Of a stretch of DNA of 40,394 bases, positions 25,101 to 32,619 are shown piece after piece. The notes under the pieces are model-generated. The model saw only the letters and a program-made list of their open reading frames with translations. It did not search any database and had not been told where the DNA came from. The translations under genes and the position numbers were made by a program. The stretch comes from JABFRZ01 sp036376275 (GTDB taxonomy: Bacteria > Planctomycetota > UBA1135 > GCA-002686595): contig DASVAP010000371.1 of NCBI GenBank assembly GCA_036376275.1, positions 1 through 40,394 of the forward strand. The letters are read 5' to 3'. Numbering within the stretch: position 1 is the first letter of the stretch; each line of letters begins with the position of its first letter.

Positions 25101-25789
25101 AGCCCGAGCCGACCCACGACGACGCGCTCGCCCCCGAGCGCCTGGCGCGGCTCGCCGAGCGCGCCGAGCACGACCCGTCCGCCTCGGCCGAGCTCGATTT
25201 CCTGGCCGATCTGGCGGCCGGGCTCGAGCTCACTCGCGCCCGCCAGGCGGCGCCCGCGCGCCCTCCCGCTCCGCGCTTCCTCGTGCGCCCGTGGCTGCCC
25301 GCCGCCGCGGCCTCGCTGCTGTTCCTGCTCGCGCTGGGCGCCTGGCTCCTGCGCGACGACCGGCACACGGACCAGCGTTTCGCTGCGCGCGAGGCTCCGC
25401 CCTACCTCGCGAGCGAGCTGCGCGGCGCGGAGGCGCCCTCCGGCTTCGCGGCCGCGATGGAGCCCTACACGCGCGGCGACTGGCCTGCCGCGCGCACTGG
25501 GCTCGAGGCCTGCCTGGCGGAGCGCCCCGAGCACGGCCCGACGCGCTTCTACCTGGCGGTGGTCTGCGACCAGCTCGGCGACCTCGCGCGCGCCGAGGAG
25601 CTCTACCGCGGCGCAACCGCCAGCCCCGATACCCTCCTCGCCGGGCACGCACGTCTCCGGCTCGCCCAGCTCCTGGTCGAGCGTGGCGACCTGGGCGGAG
25701 CCCGGGCGGAGCTCGAGCGTCTCGTGGAGTCCGTCGGCGAGCTCGCCCCGAGCGCTCGCGCCCTGCTCGAAACGCTGGGCGAGCGATGA
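25097..25789 (+). CDS. Single-pass membrane protein with TPR-like C-terminus, candidate anti-sigma factor
   Basis: The 230-residue protein starts at a GTG that overlaps the sigma factor stop (GTGA) and ends in ATGA with the CHAT gene. Residues 1-60 should be cytoplasmic and helical, with LARLAERAEHDPSASAELDFLADLAAGLE, a size and place fitting an anti-sigma domain but without the zinc HxxxCxxC motif. One membrane helix spans about 66-85 (WLPAAAASLLFLLALGAWLL), followed by Arg-Asp-Asp. Residues 115-229 are TPR-like: AMEPYTRGDWPAARTGLEACLAERPEHGPTRFYLAVVCDQLGDLARAEELYR and HARLRLAQLLVERGDLGGARAELERLV. The TPR part would lie outside the cytoplasmic membrane and could bind the TPR region of the CHAT protease. 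Anti-sigma activity is inferred from gene order and topology. Confidence 0.8.
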   Translation: MKPEPTHDDALAPERLARLAERAEHDPSASAELDFLADLAAGLELTRARQAAPARPPAPRFLVRPWLPAAAASLLFLLALGAWLLRDDRHTDQRFAAREAPPYLASELRGAEAPSGFAAAMEPYTRGDWPAARTGLEACLAERPEHGPTRFYLAVVCDQLGDLARAEELYRGATASPDTLLAGHARLRLAQLLVERGDLGGARAELERLVESVGELAPSARALLETLGER

Positions 25790-28545
25790 ACGCCCTCGGC
25801 CTCGCCCTCGCGCTCTTCGCGCCCGGCGTCGCGCCCGGCTCCCAGGAGCCGGACGGCCCGCTCCCGTCCGCAGAGGTGCGCGCGCTGATCGCGGACGTGC
25901 GCGAGTGGACGCGAACGGGCGACCTCCCGGAGGCGCGCGAGCTCGACGAGCTGCGCACGCTGGTCGAGGCCCTGGCGGCGGAGGCTCCCTCGGCCGGATC
26001 CGAGCTGCGCGAGCTCGTGCGCGCGCTGGGCAGTCTCGGCCATGCTCTCGGCGCGGCCGGGCGGCGCACGGAGGCTGGTGCGCTGGTCGCCTGGACCGGC
26101 GAGCGCGCCGCGGTCCTCGGCGACACCGCCACGCAGGCCTGGGCCCTCGACTGGCTCGGGCAGGAGGCGTGGATCGCGGGTGAGCTCGAGCGCGCGGCCA
26201 TCACGCTGGCCCAGGCCGCCACGCTCGACGAGCGCCGGGGCGCGCCGGTCGAGGCCGCGCGCAGCCTGGCCGACGTGGCGCGCATTCGCTCGATCCAGGG
26301 AAGGCTCGACGAGGGTCTGGAGCTCGCCACGCGGGCCTGGGAGCTGGCGCGCGCCTCCGGAGCGCCCGCGGCACGGCGGGCGGCTGGCGAGATCCTGGCG
26401 GGGATCTGGTTCGACCTCGGCCGGCACCGCCAGGCCCTGGGGCTGTGCCTGGAGCTCCTGGAGAGCACGGAGCCCGGGGAACCACCCGACGAGGCGCGCG
26501 TGCGGCTCGAGATCCTCGCCTCCGTGGTGCTGGCGGACGTCGGGCGCCTGGAGGCCGCCAGCGCGCACGCCCGCACGGCCCACGCGCTCGCGCTCGACCC
26601 AGGCATCCGGCGCACCGCGCCGCTGCTCCACCTGGAGGCCAAGCTCTCGCTGGGGCTGCTCCTGGGCGACCTCGGCAGGCCCGAGGAGGCGCTGGAGCTG
26701 CTCGACGCCGCCACGGAGGAGTTCGAGCGCCTCGGCGACGCGCGTGGCCTCGGCTGGGCCGCGAAGAACCGCGGCTTCGTCCTGTTCGCGGCCGGCCGGC
26801 GCGCGGAGTCGCGCCCGGCCTTCGAGGAGGCCTGGCGCCGCGGGGAAGAGCTCGGCGTGCCGATGCTCGAGGCGCTCGGCGCCCTGGGACTGGCCGAGGC
26901 CGTGCTGCTGGAGGTCGGCCCGGACGAAAACGAGCGCGCCCGGGCGGCCGGGGCCCTGGCGAGCGCCGAGCGCGTCGCCGGCACGCTGCGCGACCGCGCC
27001 CTCGAGTGGCGCTGCGCAGCCCTGCGCGGGCGTTGCCTGCTGGAGGCGGGCGAGCCCGAGGCGGCCCTGACCGAGCTCGCACGCGCGGTGCGCGCGATCG
27101 AGCGCTGGCGCCTGCGCCTGGGCGCGAGCGGCCTGGTCGAGCAGGCGCTGCGACAGCGCTCCGACCCCTACCGCGACGCCGCCTTGGCGGCCGCGCGACT
27201 CGGGCGAGCGGGCACGGCGCTCGACTACGCAGCCCTGCTGGAGGCGCGCCTGCAGGACGAGCTGCGCGCGCGCCGGGACGGGCCCCTGGAGCTGGCCTCG
27301 ACTCCGCGCATCGACGAGCTGCGCGAGCGCGTGGCGCGGCTCGCGGCGCGCGGCGACGCGATCACCGTCGACGAGCTGCGGCAGGCGGAGGACGAGCTCG
27401 ACGCCGCCCTGACGGCCCACGAGCTCGCCACGGACGCGGGCCGCGCCGCGAGCCGCACGCCGCTCGACCCGGGACGGCTCCAGGCCGGGCTGCGCGAGCA
27501 CGGGCTCGACCTCGCGCTCGTCTACCTCACCGCTCCCCAGGGGACGCTCGTCCTCGCGCTGGAGGCCGACGGGCCGCCTGCGCCGCGCGGCCTGCTCCTC
27601 CCGTCCGGACGCCTGGAGCTGCAGAGCCTGGTGCGGGCCGTGCGCGAGCCGATCGAGCGACTGGAGGCCGGCGCACTGGATCTCGCGCACCTCGCCTTCG
27701 ACGTCGAGGCCGCGCGCGCGCTGCAGGCCGCGCTGGTGGCGCCGCTCGCGCTCCCGGAAGGCGCGCGCCTCGCGCTCGTGCTGGATGACGTGCTGGCGCC
27801 GCTACCGTTCCAGCTCCTCGTGACGGGCGGGACGGCGGCCCCGCTCGACTTCGCGCGGCCCTTCGCGCACCTCGGCGGGCTCGAGTTCCTGGGCGAGCGC
27901 CACGAGCTGGTCGTGCTGGGATCGCTCGCGCGCCTGGGCGAGCCGCTGCCGGAGTGCGCGGGCGAGGCGCTCGTGCTCGTGCCGCCGCCCGCGGTCGCCC
28001 CGCCGGGTGCCGCGGCCGAGGCGCGCATCGTGGAACGCACGCGTGGCGCGCGGATCATCGAGGAGGCTTGCCCGGCGGACCTGGTGGCCACGGCCAGCAC
28101 GGCCGGGCTCCTGCACCTCGCGGCCCACGGACGCTTCGATCCAGGGCGTCCGGCCCACGGGCACCTCGTGCTCGGGAGCACCGGGACGGACGCCGAGGCG
28201 CGCCTCGAGAGCTGGGAGCTCGCCGCGCTCGACCTGCACGGGCTCGAGGTCGTCCTGTCCGCCTGCCACTCCGGGCGCGGCGCCTGGCGCGCGGGTGCCG
28301 GGCTGACCGGGCTGCTGCACGGCTTCCTCTCGGCCGGAGCACGCGAGGTCGTGGCCAGCCACTGGGCGGTCGACGACCGCGTGGCGGCGCGCTTCATGGA
28401 GCTCTACCACGGCGCGCGGGCGCGCGGAGAGCCGGCGCCGACCGCCATGCGGAACGCACGCACGGGCCTGCGCGCGGAGCGGGACCCACGCGGCTTCGCG
28501 CTCGCCCACCCGGCCTTCTGGGCCGGCTGGTCGCTGTTCCGCTGA
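25786..28545 (+). CDS. TPR-CHAT caspase-like protease
   Basis: The 919-residue protein overlaps the upstream gene by ATGA. Residues 1-20 (MNALGLALALFAPGVAPGSQ) look like a short signal peptide lacking the usual basic start, so export is possible, not certain. Residues 40-480 are TPR-like helical hairpins (LGHALGAAGRRTEAGALVAW, DVGRLEAASAHARTAHALAL, LGDLGRPEEALELLDAATEEFERLGD). A linker with charged helices follows (about 500-570). The CHAT domain is C-terminal, with the caspase/separase-type dyad intact: His781 in LHLAAHGRFD and Cys827 in VVLSACHSGRG, then REVVASHWAVDD and HPAFWAGWSLF. CHAT proteases are peptidases switched on by partner binding; known ones include Csx29 of type III-E CRISPR and gasdermin-processing enzymes. 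The likely substrate or partner here is the membrane protein encoded just upstream. Confidence 0.92.
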   Translation: MNALGLALALFAPGVAPGSQEPDGPLPSAEVRALIADVREWTRTGDLPEARELDELRTLVEALAAEAPSAGSELRELVRALGSLGHALGAAGRRTEAGALVAWTGERAAVLGDTATQAWALDWLGQEAWIAGELERAAITLAQAATLDERRGAPVEAARSLADVARIRSIQGRLDEGLELATRAWELARASGAPAARRAAGEILAGIWFDLGRHRQALGLCLELLESTEPGEPPDEARVRLEILASVVLADVGRLEAASAHARTAHALALDPGIRRTAPLLHLEAKLSLGLLLGDLGRPEEALELLDAATEEFERLGDARGLGWAAKNRGFVLFAAGRRAESRPAFEEAWRRGEELGVPMLEALGALGLAEAVLLEVGPDENERARAAGALASAERVAGTLRDRALEWRCAALRGRCLLEAGEPEAALTELARAVRAIERWRLRLGASGLVEQALRQRSDPYRDAALAAARLGRAGTALDYAALLEARLQDELRARRDGPLELASTPRIDELRERVARLAARGDAITVDELRQAEDELDAALTAHELATDAGRAASRTPLDPGRLQAGLREHGLDLALVYLTAPQGTLVLALEADGPPAPRGLLLPSGRLELQSLVRAVREPIERLEAGALDLAHLAFDVEAARALQAALVAPLALPEGARLALVLDDVLAPLPFQLLVTGGTAAPLDFARPFAHLGGLEFLGERHELVVLGSLARLGEPLPECAGEALVLVPPPAVAPPGAAAEARIVERTRGARIIEEACPADLVATASTAGLLHLAAHGRFDPGRPAHGHLVLGSTGTDAEARLESWELAALDLHGLEVVLSACHSGRGAWRAGAGLTGLLHGFLSAGAREVVASHWAVDDRVAARFMELYHGARARGEPAPTAMRNARTGLRAERDPRGFALAHPAFWAGWSLFR

Positions 28546-28556
28546 CGCTCGTCGCC

Positions 28557-29093
28557 TCAGGAGGGATGGGACTGGGCGGCGAGCTGCTCGCCCGTGACGT
28601 CGGCCGTCGGTCCGTAGACCGGCGGCAGCGGCACGTCGCACAGCCTGAGGTAGACCGTGAGCTGCCCGCGGTGGTGGATCAGGTGGTTCAGCACGAAGCT
28701 GCGCAGGCAGGCGGCGCGCGGCAGGGTGAACAGAGCCTGGCCGCGCCGCCTCAGGGTCCAGGGGACCGCCAGGTCCTGGTCGCTGGCCCGGGCCAGCGCA
28801 GCGCGGGCCGCGCGCGCGTTGCCGTCGAACGTCGCCAGGGTCGCCGCGGCCGACTCGAAGCTCGGAGGCACGAATCTCGGCCCGCCGGGCGGGTCGAGGT
28901 CGAGCTCGGTCCGTTCCAGCGTCAGCGGCAGCCAGGTCAGGAGGTTGGCGAGGTGCAGGGCGAGCTCGCCCAGCGTCCAGGACCGCGCGTGCGGGCGGAA
29001 CGAGGTCCTGGACGCCGGGACGAGCGCGAGCAGGGCGCGGGTCGTGGCGAGCTCCTGGTCGAGCTCCGGGAGGAGCGCGTCGCGGAGCGCCAC
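28557..29093 (-). CDS. DinB-fold metal-binding protein
   Basis: The 178-residue protein has the DinB four-helix bundle with a three-histidine metal site: His47 in ELALHLANL, and His137 and His141 in LNHLIHHRGQL. It also has SFRPHARSWTLGEL near residue 31 and a C-terminal YLRLCDVPLPPVYGPTAD, typical of the family. DinB-fold proteins include thiol S-transferases (bacillithiol, mycothiol) and other metal-dependent enzymes; the substrate here is unknown. The start lies 7 bases after the stop of the TlpA-like selenoprotein gene on the same strand, so the two share a transcript. It converges on the CHAT gene with 11 bases between stops and no hairpin visible. Confidence 0.85.
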   Translation of the reverse strand: MALRDALLPELDQELATTRALLALVPASRTSFRPHARSWTLGELALHLANLLTWLPLTLERTELDLDPPGGPRFVPPSFESAAATLATFDGNARAARAALARASDQDLAVPWTLRRRGQALFTLPRAACLRSFVLNHLIHHRGQLTVYLRLCDVPLPPVYGPTADVTGEQLAAQSHPS

Positions 29094-29100
29094 GGCGTCC

Positions 29101-30213
29101 TCAGCCTCCCTTGGCCTCGGCGATCAGCTCCAGGACCGCGTCCTCCATCGCCTGGTCGCGCACGTCGCGATAGCGGATCACGCCGTTCGCGTCGAGCACG
29201 TAGATCGTCGGCCAGCCGTTGACGTTCCACTTCGTGGCCCAGGGGCCGCTGGTGTCGCCGTCGATGGCCTGACGCCAGGTGATGCTCTCGCGGGCCAGGA
29301 TCTTCTTGACCTCGTCGGCGGTTCCGTCGCTGTTGATGCCCAGCAGGGCGAAGGGTTCGTCTTTCAGGCGCTCCACGAGCTCCTTTTCATGGGGCAGCAT
29401 GGCCCGGCAAGGGCCTCACCAGAAGCCCCAGAAGTCGACGATCACCACCTTGCCGCGGTAGTCGGAGAGCTTCCACGGGACGCCGTTCTCGTCGATCGAC
29501 TCGAACTCCGGCGCGACCATGCCGACCTGCAGGTGGTCGAGCTCGTAGAGGAAGCCCTCGGCCGCCTTGCGGTAGGTCGAGTCACCGCGGTAGGGCTGGT
29601 CGCCGTACTCGGTGATCACGGCCTCGAAGCAGTTGCGGCCCTCGCTCTTGTTCGCCGCATCCTTGGACTCGAGCAGCACGGCCCCAAGCGTGAACAGCGC
29701 CCCGGCCCGGACCTTCTCGTGCGGCGACTCGCCCACGATCGCGCGCAGGGCCTCGATCACGGGCGCCTCGCCGTGCTGGTAGGAGGCGTAGCGCAGCTCG
29801 CCCGTCAGCTCGGCGATCACCGCCGACGACATGTGCTCCTCGAGCAGCGTCGTCACCGCCTGCCAGGCGCCGGCCTTGTCCTCCTCGGAGAGGCGCAGGA
29901 CCCAGATCCAGGCCTGAGCGGCCGTGTCCGTGCCGCGCGCCTCGTCGGCCAGGGCCCGGAACTCCGGGATGTAGCCGGCGCCGGGGAGGCCAGACAGGAT
30001 CTTCGCGCGCTCCTCGTCGGTCGTGGCCTTCTGGTAGGCCGCGATGACGTCGCCACGCTCCTTGTTGTAGCGCTGGACGAGCGCCTCCAGCTTCTTCGCG
30101 GGGCTCGTGGCGGAGGCCTGTCCGGCCACCGCCTGGGCCTTGTGGGCGTCCTGGGCGCCCGCCGGTGCGGCGAGCGCGGTCAGGAGCAGCCCGAATCCGA
30201 TCACGGGTCTCAT
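29101..30213 (-). CDS. TlpA-like thioredoxin with in-frame TGA at the redox Cys (predicted selenoprotein)
   Basis: Reading TGA as selenocysteine gives a 370-residue exported thiol-redox protein. It has a signal peptide (MRPVIGFGLLLTALAAPAGAQ), a helical repeat-like domain at about 25-205, and a TlpA/redoxin domain from 205: GMVAPEFESIDENGVPWKLSDYRG, VVIVDFWGFW, then TGA and GPCRAMLPHEKELVERL. The TGA replaces the first Cys of CGPC, giving U266-G-P-C269. The reading frame continues without change through LLGINSD and the cis-Pro motif NGWPTIYVLD to a normal stop. GAGG lies 6 bases before the ATG at 30213; an ATG at 30225 overlapping the VOC stop as ATGA is an alternative. A frame broken just at the catalytic residue would otherwise need a chance nonsense mutation. 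A separate 99-residue gene starting at 29400 would lack the fold's first half. Confidence 0.85.
29382..29418 (-). promoter_or_regulatory. Selenocysteine UGA with a possible bacterial SECIS stem just downstream
   Basis: The TGA is at 29416-29418. In the 34 bases after it, CCUU (29409-29412) can pair with AAGG (29382-29385), and GGGC (29402-29405) with GCCC (29392-29395) around the loop CAUGCU. A competing GGCCC/GGGCC hairpin starts right after the UGA. Bacterial SECIS elements sit at this place inside the coding region, but this stem does not match the usual form exactly and was folded by eye. Confidence 0.45.
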
Positions 30214-30221
30214 CCGGTACC

Positions 30222-31079
30222 TCATTTCTTCTTCTTCGGTTTGGCGGCCGCCGGGGGCAGCGGCTTGTCGGCCGCGGTGTGCTTGGCGAGGTCGAGGCTC
30301 AGCTTGATGATCGCGAACGTGGCGCCGGCCGGATCGGCCAGCACCGCGAAGCGGCCCACGTTCGGGATGTCCATGGGCGGGACGAGCACCTTGCCGCCGA
30401 GGGACTGGCAGCGCCTGGCGTCGACGTCGCAGTCCGCCACGGTGAAGTAGATCATCCAGTGCGGCGGCACGGGACCGTGCTGCGGGGTGAGCTCCATCAT
30501 CCCCCCCTGGGGAAAGGGCGCGCCGGCGGCGGTGAACTCGCGGTAGACGAAGCCCGCGTCGCTGCCGGCCTTCACGCTCCAGCCGAAGACGTCCCGGTAG
30601 AACTTCTCGGCCTTCTCGACGCCCTTGGTGGCGAGCTCGAACCAGCAAGGGGTGCCGTTCTCGCCCATCACGGAGGCGCCCTTGTGGGCCTTGGCCTGCC
30701 AGACGGAGAAGGTGGCGCCGGTCGGATCGGTGCAGATCGCCATGCGGCCGACGTCCATCACGTCGAAGGGACCCTGCTGGACCTTGCCGCCGTGCTTCTG
30801 GATCGTCTTGCAGGCGGCGTCGGCGCTCTCGACCGCGACGTAGGACATCCAGTGCGGCGGGATGCCCATCTGCAGGAGGTTCCTGGGCATCTCGTAGAGA
30901 CCGGCCAGGTCCTTCCCGCCGGTCTTGACCATCGTGTAGGTGCCGAACTCGCCGGCCGGCCGGTCCTCGTACTTCCAGCCGAACAGCTCGCTGTAGAACG
31001 CCTTGGTCTTCCGCGCGTCGACGGTGCCGACTTCGGCCCAGCAGAACGAGCCGGGCGGATGGGTCGCGATCTCGGGCAT
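30222..31079 (-). CDS. Two-domain VOC (glyoxalase/bleomycin-resistance fold) protein
   Basis: The 285-residue protein has two vicinal-oxygen-chelate domains, residues 8-125 and 135-260. Each starts with a metal-site and helix motif (FCWAEVGTVDARKTKAFYSELFGW; PCWFELATKGVEKAEKFYRDVFGW), each has a PPHWMSYVAV or PPHWMIYFTV strand, and each ends in a phrase such as VGRMAICTDPTGATFSVWQ or VGRFAVLADPAGATFAIIK. The tail is Lys/Pro/Ala-rich (AAAKPKKKK). Such tandem VOC proteins are common in soil bacteria and their substrates are mostly unknown. A near-perfect ribosome site AAAGGAGG precedes the ATG. The stop overlaps a possible start of the downstream selenoprotein gene as ATGA, so they form one operon. 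Confidence 0.9.
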   Translation of the reverse strand: MPEIATHPPGSFCWAEVGTVDARKTKAFYSELFGWKYEDRPAGEFGTYTMVKTGGKDLAGLYEMPRNLLQMGIPPHWMSYVAVESADAACKTIQKHGGKVQQGPFDVMDVGRMAICTDPTGATFSVWQAKAHKGASVMGENGTPCWFELATKGVEKAEKFYRDVFGWSVKAGSDAGFVYREFTAAGAPFPQGGMMELTPQHGPVPPHWMIYFTVADCDVDARRCQSLGGKVLVPPMDIPNVGRFAVLADPAGATFAIIKLSLDLAKHTAADKPLPPAAAKPKKKK

Positions 31080-31174
31080 GGTGGCCTCCTTTGGCTCCTG
31101 GTCCGGGGCGCCATCGTAGCCTCGGGGCGTGCAGCACGCTCGGCGCGGCGGCGGTCGCGGCCTTTGCCGCGCCC

Positions 31175-31870
31175 TTACCCGCGCCCGGGCCGCTCGCGCA
31201 CCTCGACGCGCCCGTCCTCGTCGCCGATCACGAGCTGGTGCGCCAGACCCACGAAGAGGCCGCTCTCGACCACGCCCGGGATCTCGTCCAGCTGGCGCTC
31301 GAGCGCACGCGCGTCGGCGATCCCGCCGGGGAAGCGGCAGTCGAGGATCTCGTTGCCGTTGTCGGTCCGCACGACCTCCTGCCCCTCGCGCGTGCGCACC
31401 GTACAGGAGGCCCCCATGGCCGTGATGCGCCGTGCGACGGCCGCGCGCGCGAAGGGCACGACCTCGACCGGCAGGGGGAAGCGCACGCCGAGGCGCTCGA
31501 CCACCTTGCCACGGTCGACGACGATGACCTCGCGCCACGACAGCGCGGCCACGACCTTCTCGCGCAGGAGTGCACCGCCGCCGCCCTTGATCATGTCGAA
31601 GCGCGCGTCGATCTCGTCCGCGCCGTCGATCGTCAGGTCGATGGCCTCGACCTGGTCCAGGGCGGCGAGGGGGATGCCCAGCGTGCGCGCCTTGCGCTCG
31701 GTGTCGAGCGAGGTCGGGACGCCGCGCACGGCCAGGCCCTCGGTGCGGATGCGCTCGGCCAGGCGCTCCAGGGTGTAGTGCACGGTCGAGCCGGTCCCGA
31801 GCCCGACGATCATCCCGTCGCGCACGGACCCGGCCGCGGCCCGTCCGGCGGCTTCCTTGGCTCGGCTCAC
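31175..31870 (-). CDS. rpiA: Ribose-5-phosphate isomerase A
   Basis: RpiA interconverts ribose 5-phosphate and ribulose 5-phosphate in the pentose phosphate pathway. The 231-residue product has the phosphate loop IVGLGTGST at residues 21-29, the catalytic stretch IDGADEID, KGGGGALLREK with the active-site Lys and Glu, FPLPVEVVPFARAAVARRI and TDNGNEILDCRF. Family length is about 220. A GTG at 31870 is chosen as the start: it gives VSRAKEAAGRAAAG directly before the first strand, and longer readings run into the promoter region and start of the divergent gene at 31983. It is followed by the VOC gene after 95 bases and may be the first gene of that minus-strand run. Confidence 0.93.
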   Translation of the reverse strand: MSRAKEAAGRAAAGSVRDGMIVGLGTGSTVHYTLERLAERIRTEGLAVRGVPTSLDTERKARTLGIPLAALDQVEAIDLTIDGADEIDARFDMIKGGGGALLREKVVAALSWREVIVVDRGKVVERLGVRFPLPVEVVPFARAAVARRITAMGASCTVRTREGQEVVRTDNGNEILDCRFPGGIADARALERQLDEIPGVVESGLFVGLAHQLVIGDEDGRVEVRERPGRG

Positions 31871-31982
31871 GGGAGGAGTGTTCCCGGCCACGCCGGGCGC
31901 TGCAAGGCGTGGCGGCAGGCGAATGCCGGCGACCGGGAAGAAGGGTGCCGGGTGCCTCGTCAGCAGGGTCCGAGAGACGCCC

Positions 31983-32297
31983 ATGTGGATCGCCCGCTTC
32001 GCCGTGCCCGTCGCCCTGGCCCTCGCCATCCTGTTCGCCGGCCTTTCCCCCCGGGGTGCGCGGGCGGATGCCACCGTCTCGGCCAAGGAGGTGCTGCTCC
32101 TCGCCCAGCGCGCCGGGGGCCGCAGCTACACCTACACGCAGGCGATCGCGGCCGAGCTGGACCGGACCGAGCTCGCACGGCCCCCTGAAGGGGCTTCCCG
32201 CGAGGTGCTGGAGGGCGTCCTGGCCGCGGCAGGCTTCACGCTGGGTCCCGTCGGGCCAGAGGGCAAGGTCTTCCGGGTGGAGCACGGGGAGGGCTGA
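31983..32297 (+). CDS. Small exported protein, secretin-N0/STN-like, unknown
   Basis: The 104-residue protein has a signal peptide (MWIARFAVPVALALAILFAGLSPRGARA). The mature 75 residues look like the short beta-alpha-beta STN/N0 domain of secretins and TonB-dependent receptors: VSAKEVLLLAQRAGGRSYTYTQ, then a PPEGASREVLEGVLAAAGFTLGPVG stretch and a final KVFRVEHGEG strand. No pore or plug domain follows, so it would be a stand-alone periplasmic N0-like protein; the likeness is judged by pattern only. It is divergent from rpiA and 65 bases ahead of feoA, with the feo promoter lying after its stop. Confidence 0.6.
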   Translation: MWIARFAVPVALALAILFAGLSPRGARADATVSAKEVLLLAQRAGGRSYTYTQAIAAELDRTELARPPEGASREVLEGVLAAAGFTLGPVGPEGKVFRVEHGEG

Positions 32298-32306
32298 AGC
32301 GCCCCC

Positions 32307-32336
32307 TTGCCGTTGAGAACTAGTCTCAAGTAGGAT
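32307..32336 (+). promoter_or_regulatory. feoAB promoter with a Fur-type palindrome in the spacer
   Basis: A -35-like TTGCCG (32307-32312) and a -10-like TAGGAT (32331-32336) are 18 bases apart. The palindrome TTGAGAACTAGTCTCAA (32313-32329) fills the spacer almost exactly; its TTGAGA/TCTCAA arms resemble Fur boxes of the TGAGAAT-n-ATTCTCA type. Iron-loaded Fur binding there would block RNA polymerase. The feoA start is 26 bases after the -10 box. Confidence 0.7.
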
Positions 32337-32362
32337 GGGGGCGGGGCGTCGAACCCTCCCCC

Positions 32363-32587
32363 ATGGTGCGCCTGAACGACCTCGCCGACGGCCAAGCCGG
32401 CCGCCTCGTCAGCCTGGACGGCGACCGCGCCTTCCGGCGCCGGCTGATGGAGCTCGGGCTCCTGCCCGGGACGCCGGTGCGCGTCGTGCGCCGGGCCGAG
32501 ATCGGCGGCGTGCTGGAGCTGGAGGTACGCCGCGCGCGCCTGACGGTGCGCACCAGCGAGGCCTGCCTCGTGTTCGTGCAGCCCTGA
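32363..32587 (+). CDS. feoA: FeoA, SH3-like partner of the ferrous iron transporter
   Basis: FeoA is a small cytoplasmic SH3-fold protein needed for FeoB function. The 74-residue product has LNDLADGQAGRLVSLDGDRAFRRRLMELGLLPGTPVRVV, with the typical helix RRLMELGLLPGTxV, and ends VRTSEACLVFVQP. Length fits the family. It is the first gene of a two-gene operon, 32 bases ahead of feoB, and sits directly behind a promoter with a Fur-type box, so iron should repress it. No feoC is seen. Confidence 0.93.
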   Translation: MVRLNDLADGQAGRLVSLDGDRAFRRRLMELGLLPGTPVRVVRRAEIGGVLELEVRRARLTVRTSEACLVFVQP

Positions 32588-32619
32588 GGCCTGCCACGCG
32601 GCGCTCCCGCCGCCCCACC

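Noticed and set aside
25786..28545. CHAT gene as part of a gasdermin defence pair
   Set aside because: Neither neighbour looks like a gasdermin; the coupled genes are a sigma factor and a membrane TPR protein, and the gene on the other side is of the DinB fold.
29101..29400. A separate 99-residue redoxin gene starting at the ATG at 29400
   Set aside because: It would lack the first strand, helix and the redox motif; the frame continues upstream through a single TGA at the catalytic Cys, so one gene with selenocysteine is the better reading.
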